A stretch of 64,000 bases of DNA from assembly GCA_963575745.1 (NCBI GenBank), contig CAUYUJ010014196.1, forward strand, positions 28,501 to 92,500, written 5' to 3'. Shown here piece after piece: positions 1-12,429 of the stretch (position 1 is the stretch's first letter; each line of letters opens with the position of its first letter). The notes under the pieces are model-generated. The model ran no database searches, had not been told where the DNA came from, and saw only the letters and a program-made list of their open reading frames with translations. Origin of the DNA: Prorocentrum cordatum (lineage: Eukaryota; Sar; Dinophyceae; Prorocentrales; Prorocentraceae). A program made the translations under genes and the position numbers.

Positions 1-3000
1 CCAGCTCTATCGCCTCCCAGTCCGAGTCTTCTCCGCGCAACGTGCGCAGCAACAAGTCTGGGCCCTTCCGTTCGCCCTTCCTCTGATACGGCGCAATGTC
101 GAAGGGGCGAAAGATCAGCATGTCCTCACGGCGCTGCACACGCGTCAGTGCCACGTAGCTCGACAGAGGTGACGTGCCCCCGCCGATGCTCAGGTCCACT
201 TTGACACCCTGCATGAACGTCTGCCCCTGCGCCGCATGGGCCGTCACTCCGAAGGCTGGGGCCAGTGGGAACTGCCGTCTTTTGACTTTAAGTCGCGGAT
301 GCGGGCGGCCCATGTCCACGAACCAATCCTTCTTCTGCGGAATCACGGGGTACAAGCCGGGTGTCTTCAATCCCTCGATCGTCCACTGGCACGGCTTCCT
401 GCCGCCGTTCCCGTCATCGCCTTCGTCGAACAACACGAAAATCACTTTCGGCGTCTTTTTCAATATGGTCTCTCCGCCGCGCGTGACTTGGTCGCTCACG
501 CCGTCCCCGTCGCAAATCCAAGACTGCACATGGCCCACGCGACCGCGCAGCAAGTTTTTGTCGTCGCTTCGATCAATATGATCGGTCAGAGCGACGGGCA
601 GGCCCTCAGCGATGGGCAAGAAGCCGTACAAGTCCCCGCTCTCCTTGTCGTGGCGTTGGACCCATGCCATCTTTTGCTGCGGCAGATCCGGCCGCTCCCG
701 CAGAGCTTCCGGCGTCGGCGTATCACGCGCAGGGACGTGCACCATCGGCTTCCTGTGCTTGCGTGCGTACTGGGACGCACGGAGCTTGTTCGCCTCGTAC
801 TTCACGTCGTTGTTCGGAAACACACCCGGCAGGAACTTGTCTGCCTGCAGACGCGGGTCGTCGGGGCCATCCACCACGAGCTTGCGCCGCGCGCGTTCCA
901 CTCTGCACACGTTGCACTCCTGCTCGCGGATATCTTTCGGCGTCACGGGACGCCTCCGTCGTTGCCCCGCGCACGACAACGATTTGTCCCTTCCGCCACT
1001 GCACAATTCCCGACACGCCCGATTCCCGCAGCATACGTCTCCCCTTAGCCAGCTCCCAGGAACGGTCGTATGCCAGCCGTGCAAGAATGCGCGCGCATCC
1101 GCCGACAGCGACCCTCTTCGGAATTACTCCCGCACCTCCTTCAACCAGACGTCGTCGCATCGCTCGCACTCTTCCAGCTCTGTCACTCCCTGAATCCCAC
1201 ACTCCGCCCCGCCCCACAGTAGCGATTGCCCGTGCAACACGGGTGGCAGCGAGGTGCACTTGCGCGCAGCCGAAATCCGCTCCGTGGGGACGTCGGCGAG
1301 GAAGCCTCCGTCAGGGGGGGCCAGCTGCCAGAAGTCACCACTCAGCACGACGTTCAGGCCGCCGAACGGACGTGGAAGGCCATCGTCGCCGAGTTTCGTC
1401 GTGCCCACGTCCCGAATGACCCCGCGAAGTTTCGCGTCCATTTCTGCTAGCAGTCTAGCGCTCACCATGCTCATCTCATCGGTAAAGAGCCACCTCCACT
1501 GGAGCAGCCGCTTCGCAGCCTCGTACTGCAACTTCACGTCCTCCCCTCTCTCTTCTCCCCGCTTGATGGCCGGAATGCCACGCGCGTGGTGGATGGTGTC
1601 GCCTCCCAGCAGCTGAGCCATGACGGCTTGCAAGGCGGACATTTGGAAGTGCACTCCGATTGTCCACTTCATCACCTTCTCGAACAACTCATGACGAATA
1701 ATACGCAGCACGCGCGACTTGCCGGTCCCCGGGCCCCCGGGCATGCACCGCTGCAGCGGCTCTCCCATGCAGCCGCCCTCACTTCCCTCGCCGTCGATCT
1801 CACGCATGACTCGATGCGCCACCTTCTTCACCATCTCGAACTGCTTTGCGTTCACCACGCACCGCCCCGTCTGCTTGTCCACCCGGAACTCGAGGTCCCT
1901 CAGCCACGCGGCGACGTCCCCCGATGTTGCGGCCTGCCCAGCGACGACAACTGCGCCGTCAGCCTCCGCCAATCGGTCTGCCATGGATTGCTCCTTGTTC
2001 CGAGATTTGCGCGCCTCCCTGAGCACCTGCTCCACGTCGCAAGGCTCCTCTGCGGGCCATGCACCCGGAATCTCGCTCAACGGCATTTCGCCATGGCGCA
2101 GCCCCCACACCTTTTGCGCGACCCTCATGCCCCCTTTCGAATTTTCGCAGTGGGAGGTGCCTCCGGCTCCCTGCCCAGGGTCTGCATCGTCCTCTTCGCT
2201 GCTGCTGTCTCCGTCGCCGTCCTTCCGCCTCTTCCCGCCCACGCGGGACTTGAGCGCCTCGTCGAGCTGGTCGAAGCCCACGTCCAACTCCTCGTCGCCC
2301 ACGTCTTCGTCGGTTCGGCCCCCCGCTTCTTCTGTGTCTCGTGGCCGGACGCGGTACACACTCAGGAAGTTGCCCACGTGCCGCGCGGCTTCCTTCGTCT
2401 GCGCGCCGCCGTCCAGCCACGCCACCATGGCCGCGTCCCACGTCGGCGCGTCGCCGCGCAGGCCCCCTGCGAACACAACGTGCGCGTCGGCCGCGTCGGG
2501 CCTCAACGTCCACGGGTGGAAGCACGTCATGACAATTCGTGCAGATCGCTCCGCTTCTCCAGGACGTCCACGCGGCACGGGCGCTCCGAAAAAGGTTGGC
2601 GCCTTGGGCCTCTTGTTCCGCTTGAGCACCCACGTGTGACGAAGGTGGGCGCACCCGTCTGTCTCTGGGCAAGGCACCCAATCCACGCCTCCTCCTGCCT
2701 TCACCATGTAGTCCTCCCCAGGTTCCAGGTCCTGCTCCAATCTCGGGTTCTTACAATTCTCGCGCACCTTCTCCTTGCCCTTCTCCGTCAAGACAGCATG
2801 ACGCCGGGGATGTTCCGCATCCCCGAGTCTCGTCGGGAATGACACCAAAACCGGCGTCCAGAACGTCGCGAACTCGCACAGGGACAAGTGCCACAGGTCG
2901 GGCACGTTCGGTCGCTGCCCATACAACATGGCCACGTCTCGGAAGGTCACCTTTTTGCGTCTCCTCTGCCGCATGTCCACTTCAGCAAACTGCGCCTTGC

Positions 3001-5144
3001 GCCCGCCTGCCGCGCGGTCTGCCAGGCGCTCGACCAATTCCACGTACTCGCGTCCATAAAAGGCTGTGGTCTGGCACGACTTCAATGATTCCGCTGCAGT
3101 GACGTCGTCCTCCCTGGCGAACGCTCTCAGGTTCGCACACTCCATTTGCCCCCGTACGATGCCCTTGCCGTACGCGTCGCTCATGATTCGGTTCGCCACT
3201 CGCTTCCCGATCCGATTCACATTCTCGCCCTGCAGCTGCCTGCCAAGCTTCTCTATTCCCTTGCAGCACTCCTTCACTTCGTGAAAAGTCATGGGCTGCC
3301 GCTTCGTGCAGTAGTCGCAGGCGTAACCTGCCTGTGCGTCCTGTGCCATCTGCGCGACCTTGATGATCGCTGCGTCGTTCAGCTTCTTATCGCACGCTTT
3401 CCCGCACGTACAACAAACCTCTGTGATGGGGAACCGACACGGCAATTGCAGGTCCGAGTTGAACCGCTGCGCGGACAACATGCACGGATGCGTGCCGTTC
3501 AGACTCTCGTGATTCATCGGCCCGTGCAGGCTTCCCGTCCGATTCCGTCGCCCTGCCTTTGGCATGTCCAACGCCGCCGCCTGCCCTGGACACACGACGA
3601 TGGCACGGTCAATGAGCTGCGACGTGCGCGGAAAGTCCGCCTTACACAGCTTCGGGTTGTCCTTCCGGCGGCGCGCCGGCAGGGGTACTCGGTCCCCAGT
3701 CTCTTCGTTGTTCAAATGCACGTGGTTCTGCTTCCTCTCCTGCAGGTACTGCACGTCTTCGTCCAGGTACGCTTTCTCCCATGCCACAGCGTCGTCTGCC
3801 GCCTCCTTCTCCGTTGCTCCTGGGTCAAGGGTGCGACACTGAAACGCGGGTCTGCAAATGAGGCCTTCCTCGTTTTTGAACTCCGGCCACGACTTCTCTG
3901 CCTCATCCAATTTGCCAGTGATCTCCTCCGGCGTCATCTGCTTCGAATAAACCTGGCGGCGCACGCGACTCTTATACTTCAAATAATCCTCCACGATCTG
4001 TTTCCCACGGCTTTCTACATCGTCGCGGACGATTTCGAATACCTCTTCCAGCGGTGTGTGCTGATGCAGGCACTGGATGAAGACCTGGCAGTGCGCGTGG
4101 AGAGCCCCCGTAGACTTCTGCGCTTCGATGGACACGTAGTAGGCATCCACTCGCCCGAAGGCGACCCCCCACGGGCGTGGCATTACTTCCGAACAAGTCC
4201 TGGCAAGGGGCCCCACCTTCCCCTTCATTGCACCGCGGGCAGTTCGGACAGGTCCGCAGCCCGAACAGGCGACGCAGCGTCGCGTCCACCAGGATGCGGA
4301 AGCCGTCGACGCTAGCCATTGGATCTCGCGCAAGCAGTCGTCGCCGCTCGCTCCAAGGCGGCACTTCCGCCTGCGCCGCATTCATCGGCAGGTCCATGCG
4401 CACCCCGTCCAGGTCGGGCGCCACGCTTGGCCAGCCCCGACCCCCCGCCAGCCGCGAGTGCGCTTCATCATCTGCTACCTTGTGCACGGGGTCCTGCCGT
4501 CGCGCGCGCGACAGCCGGACCATGAGCAGGTTGTGGCCTTCGTCGGGCGAGAAGGTTACGAATATGGGGACGCCGTAACGAACTCGCAGCGCGTTCGTTT
4601 CAAAACGCATGACTCGACGCGCCTCCTGCGTCCCAGCCAGTCGCCGCGACGTGTGCTCTATGTGCGTGAGCAGCTTATGGGCGGCCTTCCCCAACCCTGG
4701 CACGTGCCGCACTTCTGTCATGTCGCCGTTGACTTTCCGTTTCCTATTGTTGATGTCTACGTACTTCTCGTCGAGCGCGCGATGAATCTGCTTCGCTCCT
4801 TCCCCGATTTCCGCGGGAGTCAGCTGTTCGACCTCGCCTGTGGCGTTCGCTGCCACGTACGTGAACCACGTCCTGCTCAGGTTCACGGCCGGTCGAAACA
4901 CAAGGTTCCACGACACGAATCCGAAATGCCAATCGCGGCAAATCTGGCTCTCCACGCGACGACTCATTATCCGCACCCACAGCGGCAGCTCCACCCTCGG
5001 CGCCCCACTCCCCCGTCGCTGGCGCGGGCGCTTCATGAACTCTGGGCAGTCAGGCATTCCCGTGCAATACTTGAACACAAACGCGAACGCGATGCCGAAA
5101 TACCAGGGCTCGAACAGATCCATCATAACGTTTCCAGTGCGCAC
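1..5144 (-). pseudogene. Helitron-like Rep/helicase gene, decayed and cut off at both ends
   Basis: The product would be the rolling-circle transposase of a Helitron: an N-terminal Helitron-like/Rep part and a C-terminal PIF1-type helicase. Read on the minus strand from 5144, the first frame (to about 4170) has the Helitron-like block GVPIFVTFSPDEGHNLL. The Rep-type HUH pair is in TGALHAHCQVFIQ at about 4090. The helicase has Walker A GGPGTGKS (about 1708-1737), Walker B LFTDEMSMV, motif LSGDFWQLAPPDG, and the C-terminal blocks GVTAHAAQGQTF and SSYVALTRVQRREDM (about 130-245). Two lesions are visible: a one-base excess in a six-base C run (G on the coding strand) at 4165-4170, which shifts the frame, and an in-frame TAA at 1124-1126 where homology continues unbroken to base 1. 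The 5' part is missing above 5144 and the 3' end runs off the window. Each lesion is a single event, so decay looks recent. The Helitron assignment is secure; element ends are not seen. Confidence 0.9.
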
Positions 5145-5512
5145 TCGGAGCCGACCCCACTCAAGATTATCTGGGGTCGGCGGCAGAGGCGGCAGCCTTT
5201 AAGATTCCGAGACCCTGCCTTGGGCGCCCAGAAGGACCTGGAAAGCCCCAGTGTATCAAAGGAACTTCCCAAACTAGGCCAAAAGGCCCCAAGGAACCCC
5301 AAGAGGTCCTGAGAGAGTCCTGCTGAAACCGCAAGGGGCGCGCGGCAGGCCCGAAGGGAAGCCCGAGACACCCCAAAAAAGAAGCTTCTCGGACACGTCC
5401 GCAGATGGCCACTCGGATGCTCCCCTGGCGAGGATACAGCCCAGACCCGCGATGGGTTTAATGAGAGAAGTTGTTTCGGTCACCCAGAAACAGCACAATC
5501 GTTGAGCTCACC
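5145..5512. other. unassigned stretch upstream of the Helitron relic
   Basis: GC-rich DNA in which I recognise no gene or repeat. It marks where the Helitron reading frame loses homology, so the Helitron copy is 5'-truncated or interrupted here. Confidence 0.4.
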
Positions 5513-5692
5513 TACAGTAAGAGCTCGACCACAAGAAACCCTCCACAAGAAACCCTGCCCTGAGACCACAGGACGTCCATTGATCATTGGTGTGGGAACG
5601 TCACGCTCTCCACAGCAGAACCATCGAAACCCAATAAGCCCAGGGCACCCTGGAGGCAAGCATGGTGTTTCTTGGCACGGGCTTCCACTGTA
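5513..5692 (+). mobile_element. element A, copy 1 (180-bp TA-flanked MITE)
   Basis: Begins TACAGTAAG and ends CCACTGTA, giving short inverted ends TACAGTRG. Copy 2 at 6325-6504 has exactly the same length. If the outer TA pairs are target duplications, the inverted ends start CAGT, as in some Tc1/mariner/pogo elements (inference). No coding capacity. Confidence 0.8.
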
Positions 5693-5728
5693 GATGAAAG
5701 AAATTTGTGCTTCGACCAGCCAGACACA

Positions 5729-6035
5729 GGAGGAGGAGGAGGAGCAGAAAGAGGAGCAGGAGGAGAAAGAGAAGGAGAAAGAGGAGGAGGAAGAGGAGAA
5801 GGAAGAGGAGGAGGAGGGGGAGGAGAGGAGGAGGAGGAGGAGGAGGAGAGGAGGGAGGAGGAGGAGGGAGGAGGAGGGAGGGAGGAGGAGGAGGAGGAGG
5901 AGGAGGAGGTGAGATGAGATGAGATGAGCAAGCGGCCTGAAGCCAGGGAGGAGGAGGAGGAGGAGGAGGAGGAGGATGGGGAAGAGGAGGAGGCAGAGGA
6001 GGAGGCAGAGGAGGAGAAGAAAGAGGAGGACGAAG
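5729..6035 (+). repeat. (GGA)n / purine-rich microsatellite
   Basis: Mostly GAG triplets with a short GATGA interruption near 5911-5930. It gives long low-complexity open frames on both strands that should not be taken as genes. Confidence 0.9.
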
Positions 6036-6245
6036 AAGAAACCAATCGTTGAGTTCACCTACCCGCGTCGGCGAAGGCCCCCACGGGGCAGACGGGGCGC
6101 GCGCGCGGAAACGAATTATCAGGAGCCCACCGACTCGGGGCCGCTTCCCTGCGGACGAGCTCGCATCGGCGACCTGCGGCGCACTTTTAGCATGTGCGGC
6201 TCAGCGCCTGAGGCACGCGGGGAGCAACGGTACACAAACATCGGT

Positions 6246-6328
6246 GTTTACATATATATATATATATACATACATATATATATATATATATATATGTTTA
6301 TATAGGTATGTATATATATATATATACA
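6246..6328. repeat. (TA)n microsatellite hit by element A
   Basis: Alternating TA/CATA tract that runs straight into the TACAGT end of element A copy 2, as expected for an element that targets TA. Confidence 0.8.
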
Positions 6329-6504
6329 GTAGGGGCCCGACCACAAGAAACCTTCCACAAGAAGCCCAACCTTGAGACCCCAGGATGTCCATTGAGTTTG
6401 GGTATGGGAACGTCACGCTTTCCGTAGCCAAACCATCGAAACCCAAGAAACCCAGGGCACTCTGGAGGCGAGCAAGATGCTTCTTGGCATGAGACTCCAC
6501 TGTA
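6325..6504 (+). mobile_element. element A, copy 2
   Basis: TACAGTAGGGG at the left, CTCCACTGTA at the right, 180 bp. The interior matches copy 1 closely, including the block around CATCGAAACCCAA. Confidence 0.8.
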
Positions 6505-6906
6505 TGGCCGGTTCCGAAAAAAAAACCTGGATCCAATCATCTTGTCGTCTCTTGAGGGCGCATGTTTTACTCTTGCCACCTTCCGCCGCCCGTCTGCCGG
6601 CTTCCGCCGGCGGAGGCGGCCTCCTTGTACTTCCGCCGACCTTCCGCCACCTCTTCCGCCGCCTTCCGCCGAGGAAGAGATGGCAACTTCTTCGGTCCCC
6701 GAAGGCAAGGCCCATTTTGCAAGGCCTCATATACGCATATTTGTGCAACTTACAATCTGGACGTCGAGGTTGCTGGATCGCCTTGAACAGCGCGCTGGCA
6801 AGGGATGCTGGAGCCACGAGCACGATGCGGCCTGGATTCCTACCCAGGGCCACCCGATCCAAAGGAGGAACCAATGCATCGCGCCACGCGCGCTTTCCAA
6901 ACAGGC

Positions 6907-6962
<56 letters not shown>

Positions 6963-6970
6963 CTGATGCT

Positions 6971-7001
<31 letters not shown>

Positions 7002-7530
7002 ATGATGCACATTTCTTGCACAGTGGTCGTCCTCGAGGAGGCCGACAGCGCCTCCCGATGTCAAAGTTTGCTGCGTTGCAGTTGTTTGCTCGGCCTCGGC
7101 TGGCGACGAACCGAGAGGACGCGCCGCTGCTGGCCTACGACAGAAATAGCCAAATCCGCCGACTCTCTCGTCGTCGTCGTCGTCGCCGCCGTCGCCAGTC
7201 CCAAAAAAAAGTGAAGAACGAACAAAGAAATGACCCTGGCGACGTACCCAGCCCTTGCGCAATGCGGGGCATAAGTACATCAGGATTGCTACAACGGGGG
7301 CGATGATGTAACATGGACGCATGTGATTTTGCGAGCAGCAATTCGAAGGCTCGCGGGCCCCAGATCAAGATCTAAGGGATGCGTAATAACAAAACATTCA
7401 TCCCCGTTGGCTGTGCCATGCGCCCGTTGCAGCCAACGTATCCCACAGCAGCTCTTGAGAACCCCGCGGGATACGTGTAGGCGCAACGTTATGGTCATCG
7501 CCCGGCAGATGGTCTGTTTCACAAATCACC
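6505..7530. other. low-complexity spacer with CTTCCGCCG and GAT tracts
   Basis: Holds a CTTCCGCCG-type minisatellite at about 6585-6675, a (GAT)n tract at 6906-7008 and a CGT tract near 7165-7195. At 7399-7463 and 7528-7595 are two related blocks sharing GCCATGCGCCCGTTG and CGTATCCCACAGCAGCTCT. No convincing gene. Confidence 0.6.
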
Positions 7531-7585
7531 CCGGTTGGCTGGGCCATGCGCCCGTTGCGCGTAACGTATCCCACAGCAGCTCTCC

Positions 7586-10500
7586 AGAGCCCCCCCAGGG
7601 ACGACGAGGTCCCGCTCAGATCCCCGCGGTGCCTCACTCAGCACGACCCACCAGCAGCCCTCGAAACTGGCGACAGTGTTGCAGATCGCAGCCCCCCAGG
7701 GACGGCGAAGTCCCCGTTCAGATCCCCGCGGTGCCTCCGCAGGACCCACCAGCAGCACTCGAAAGTGGCGACAATGTCGCAGATCGCAGCCCCCCAGGGA
7801 AGGCGAGGTCCCGCTCAGATCCCCGCGGTGCCTCACTCCGCAGGACCCACCAGAAGCCCTCGAAAGTGGCGACAATGTCGCAGACCGCAGCCCCGCAGGG
7901 ACGGCGAGGTCCCGCTCAGATCCCCGCGGTGCCTCACTCCGCAGGACCACCAGCAGCCCTCGAAAAGGGCGACAGTGTCGCAGATCGCAGCCCCCCAGGG
8001 ACGGCGAGGTCCCGCTCAGATCCCCGCGGTGCCTCACTCCGCAGGACCCACCAGAAGCCCTCGAAAGTGGCGACAATGTCGCAGATCGCAACCCCCCAGA
8101 GACGGCGAGGTCCCGCTCAGATCCCAGCGGTGCCTCACTCCGCAGGACCCACCAGCAGCCCTCGAAACTGGCGACAGTGTCGCAGATCGCAGCCCCCCAG
8201 GGACGGCGAGGTCCCGCTCAGATCCCCGCGGTGCCTCACTCCGCAGGACCACCAGCAGCCCTCGAAAGTGGCGACAATGTCGCAGATCGCAGCCCCCCAG
8301 GGAAGGCGAGGTCCCGCTCAGATCCCCGCGGTGCCTCACTCCGCAGGACCCAAAACCAGCCCTCGAAAGTGGCGACAGTGTCGCACATCGCAGCCCCCCA
8401 GGGACGGCGAGGTCCCGCTCAGATCCCCGCGGTGCCTCACTCCGGAGGACCCACCAGCAGCCCTCGAAAATGGCGACAGTTTCGCAAATCGCAGCCCCCC
8501 AGGGACGGCGAGGTCCCGCTCAGATCCCCGCGGTGCCTCCGCAGGACCCACCAGCAGCCCTCGAAAGTGGCGACAATGTCGCAAATCGCAGTCCCCCCCG
8601 CGGTGCCTCACTCCGGAGGACCCTACACCAGCCCTCGAAAGTGGCGACAATGTCGCAGACCGCAGCCCCGTAGGGACGGCGAGGTCCCGCTCAGATCCCC
8701 GCGGTGCCTCACTCCGCAGGACCACCAGCAGCCTTCGAAAGTGGCGACAGAGTCGCAGATCGCAACCCCCCAAGGACGGCGAGGTCCCGCTCAGATCCCC
8801 GCGGTGCTTCACCCCGCAGGACCCACCAGCAGCCCTCGAAAGTGGCGACAATGTCGCAGATCGCAACCCCCCAGAGACGGCGAGGTCCCGCTCAGCTCCC
8901 AGCGGTGCCTCAGTGCAGCCCTCGAAAGTGGCGACAGTGTCGCACATCGCAGCCCCCCAAGGACGGCGAGGTCCCGCTCAGATCCCCCCGGTGCCTCACT
9001 CCGCAGGACCCACCAGTAGCCCTCGAAAGTGGCGACAATGTCGCAAATCGCAGCCCCCCCCAGGGACGGCGCGGTCCCGCTCAGATCCCCGCGGTGCCTC
9101 ACCCCGCAGGACCCACCAGCAGCCCTCGAAAGTGGCGACAATGTCGCAGATCGCAGCCCCCCAAGGCAGCAGCCCTCGAAAGTGGAGACAATGTCGCAGA
9201 TCGCAGCCCTCCAGGGACGGCGAGGTCCCGCTCAGATCCCAGCGGTGCCTCACTCCGCAGGACCCACCAGCCCTCGAAAGTGGCGACAATGTCGCAGATC
9301 GCAGCCCCCCAGGGACGGCGAGGTCCCGCTCAGATCCCAGCGGTGCCTCACTCCGCAGGACCCACCAGCCCTCGAAAGTGGCGACAATGTCGCACATCGC
9401 AGCCCCCCAAGGACGGCGAGGTCCCGCTCAGATCCCCGCGGCGCCTCACTCCGCAGGACCCACCAGCAGCACTCGAAAATGGCGACAATGTCGCAGATCG
9501 CAGCCCCCCAAGGTCGGCGAGGTACCGCTCAGATCCCCGCCGCGCCTCACTCCGCAGGACCCACCAGCAGCCCTCGAACGTGGCGACAGTGTCGCAGATC
9601 GCAGCCCCCCAGGGACGGCGAGGTCCTGTTTGGATCAGCGGTGAGTGCCCTCCCTGCTGGCATCCCCAGCAGCCCATCGACAGTGGCGACAGTTTCACAG
9701 GTCGCAGCCCCCCAAGGATGGCGAGGTCCTGTTTGGATCCGCGGTGAGTGCCCTCTCTGCTGGCCTCCCCAGCAGCCATCGAAAGTGGCGACAGTGTCGC
9801 AAATCGCAGTCCCCCAGGGACGGCGAGGTCCTGGTTGGATCAGCGGTGAGTGCCCTCCCTGCTGGCATCCCCAGCAGCCCATCGACAGTGGCGACAGTTT
9901 CACCGGTCGCAGCCCCCCAAGGATGGCGAGGTCCTGTTTGGATCCGCAGTGAGTACCCTCTCTGCTGGCCTCCCCAGCAGCCCTCGAAAGTGGCGACAGT
10001 GTCGCAAATCGCAGCCCCCCAGGGACGGCGAGGTCCTGTTTGGATCCGCGGTGAGAGCCCTCCCTGCTGGCCTCCCCAGCAGCCCTCGAACGTGGCTACA
10101 ATTTCACAGATCGCAGCCCCCCAGGGATGGCGAGGTCCTGGTTGGATCCGCGGCGAGTACCCTCTCTGCTGGCCTCCCCAGCAGCCCTCGAAAGTGGCGA
10201 CAGTTGCACAGATCGCAGCCCCCCAAGGATGGCGAGGTCCTGCTTGGATCCGCGGTGGGTACCCTTTCTGCTGGCCTCCCCAGCAGCCCATCGAACGTGG
10301 CGACGGTTTCACAGATCGCAGCCCCCCCGGGATGGCGAGGTCCTTTTTGGATCCGCGGTGAGTGCCCTCTCTGCTGGCCTCCCCAGCAGCCCTCGAAAGT
10401 GGCGACAGTTTCACAGATCGCAGCCCCCCAGGGATGGCGAGGCCCTGTTTGGATCCGCGGTGAGTGCCCTCTCTGCTGGCCTCCCCAGCAGCCCTCGAAA

Positions 10501-10640
10501 GTGGCGACAGTTGCACAGATCGCAGCCCCCCAGAGATGGCAAGGTCCACTTTGGATCTGCTGGCCTCGCCAGCAGCCCTCGAAACTGGCGGCAGTTTCAC
10601 AAATCGCAGCCACCCAGGGAGGGAGAGGTCTCGCTCAAAT
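7586..10640. repeat. 101-102-bp satellite array, about 30 copies
   Basis: Successive copies of GAAAGTGGCGACA fall at 7761, 7862, 7962, 8063, 8164 and 8264, a period of 100-101 bp. In the right third the period is 102-103 bp. Two subfamilies are visible. The left one (to about 9630) carries CCCGCTCAGATCCCCGCGG and CTCCGCAGGACCCACCAGC. The right one carries CCTGTTTGGATCCGCGGTG and GCTGGCCTCCCCAGCAGC. Some units are shortened, for example near 8560-8620 and 9160-9180. The unit has few stop codons in any frame, so long open frames cross the array on both strands; I treat these as by-products. Confidence 0.95.
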
Positions 10641-10964
10641 CTGCGCGGTGCCTCAACCCGCACGGCGAGAGGAGACAAGAGGGAGGCGGGAGGCGGTAGG
10701 AGCAAGACGCGACCACGGTGCTCTATTCAAAACGAATACCCTACCAAGGAGGGTTGGGGAAAAAAACGCCGTAGTGAAAGCGACCCCCTTCCTTTCTTCC
10801 CTGGAAGACACATCTACACATCTATTTTGGTTGCTCAATTCCCCAGCGGCAGCTGCGTTCGGAAAGGCCGCGCAACATCTAGAATCCCTCCTTGAGCCAT
10901 ATGTGTTTCTAGCGCTTCCCCACCAAACAATGGAAACGATCACATACATTTCAAACCATACATG

Positions 10965-11142
10965 CGTTTAGATACGTTCGCTGGCTTTTTTGATACGGGA
11001 GGTACGTTGCATTAGTAGTTTCAGATACGGGGTCATGTTTCGATACGCGTATATCTGTTTAGATATGTGTTGATACGGTTCCATATGGCGCCAATCGCTG
11101 GAAAACATGTCTACCAACAACAGATACGAATAGATACGGCGC
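10965..11142 (+). repeat. GATACG hexamer cluster, left
   Basis: GATACG occurs at about 10971, 10992, 11025, 11042, 11072, 11123 and 11133, often as TAGATACG, in locally AT-richer DNA. Function unknown. Confidence 0.7.
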
Positions 11143-12138
11143 CATATCACTGCCATGCCGAGGCCGCTCAACGTCCACAAGCAGGGAGGACAATGCACAT
11201 GCCAGTCAGGACGACAACGATGAGGAGGAGGAAAAGAAATCATGACGAACCGACGGGATATGGCGGGACGGCGGGCGAGCCGACCGATCACGGTGACGAG
11301 GGGGACGAAGCAGAGGAGCCATTCTCTTCAATCATCGCCCTACTTCATCCCCGTCCTGACTCCCCCTCCTCCACGTTATCCTCCTGGCGCTCCCTCCTAC
11401 TCCATCTACCTCGCCATTCTTGCCTCCTCGCCGCGCGCCCTCATCGTCCCCGGCGTCCGCGCTCATCGTCCAAATCACTCCTCCCAATGCCTCCACATCA
11501 TGATCCTTATGCGCCCTCATCGAGATTACTATATCTCCTCACGCTTCTGATTCGTCCTCACATTTTTCCTTCTCCTCCTCCTCCTTCTCCTCCTACTCCC
11601 CTGTGCTCATCCCCATTGCGCCCTCAGGAATCCCGCGTTTTACTCCCCATGTTCGTTAACCTCCTTGGCACTCCCCCGCAATGGTCACCCTTATGCTGCT
11701 CCGCGTCATCCCCATTACCGCCATCGCGATCGTCCCTCGAGTCCTCTGCGCATGCCCGCGATCGACCACTCTCGCTCCTCGCTCCTCTTGGATCCTCCTC
11801 ACCGCCCTCCTCGGTGTTCATCTTCTCTTTCCCTTGCCCGCACCACCCCTTCACTTTCGATTTGACTCATCCTCCTTGTCCTCGTCCTCCGCCTCCTCCT
11901 CCTCCTCTTTGCTTTCCCCCTCCTTGTTCCCTATTCCTTCCGAGTTCTCTTCTGAATCTTGTTTCATCGATATTATCCATCCGAATCCTCGTCGTCTTTG
12001 TCGTCGTCGTCGCACATCTCCTCACTCCTCATTGCTACGGCTTCCCACTATCCCCATCCAATTGTTCATTGTTTCGACCTGAATCATAGATCCTGTTCGC
12101 TCCAGAAGCACAGCCAGCAGCATCCGTTCTGACAAAAT
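11143..12138. other. pyrimidine-rich spacer between two GATACG clusters
   Basis: Mostly C/T-rich DNA (CTCCTC, CATCGTC) with no codon pattern that I accept as a gene. GATACG is absent here, although it is common on both sides. Confidence 0.5.
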
Positions 12139-12270
12139 TAGATACGAATCGATGTGGTGGCGCAACAAAGACATTCTTTGAACATTAGATACGAACGTGT
12201 TCTTGAGAAAAAATAGATACGGTCCCAAATCTTTAGATATGCTTGGCAAATAGACACGCTTAGATACGGC
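12139..12270 (+). repeat. GATACG hexamer cluster, right
   Basis: TTAGATACGA or TAGATACGG at about 12141, 12188, 12216 and 12263, with variants such as TAGATATG and TAGACACG. Same orientation as the left cluster. Confidence 0.7.
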
Positions 12271-12429
12271 GGCGCTCCCGTGCAGGCCGGGGGCGCGCAT
12301 CTAAAATAAACGTCTATCTTGTCGCCCTTGCAGAATATTAGATAAGATGGGCTTCTCGCCTGCACCAGAGCGCAATCGCATCTAAACAAATGTATCAATC
12401 TTAGATGCGCCGTGCAGGGTTTACCTTCC

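Noticed and set aside
7323-9644. A 773-residue plus-strand open frame
   Set aside because: It is a read-through of the 101-bp satellite; comparable frames exist on both strands and no domain is visible.
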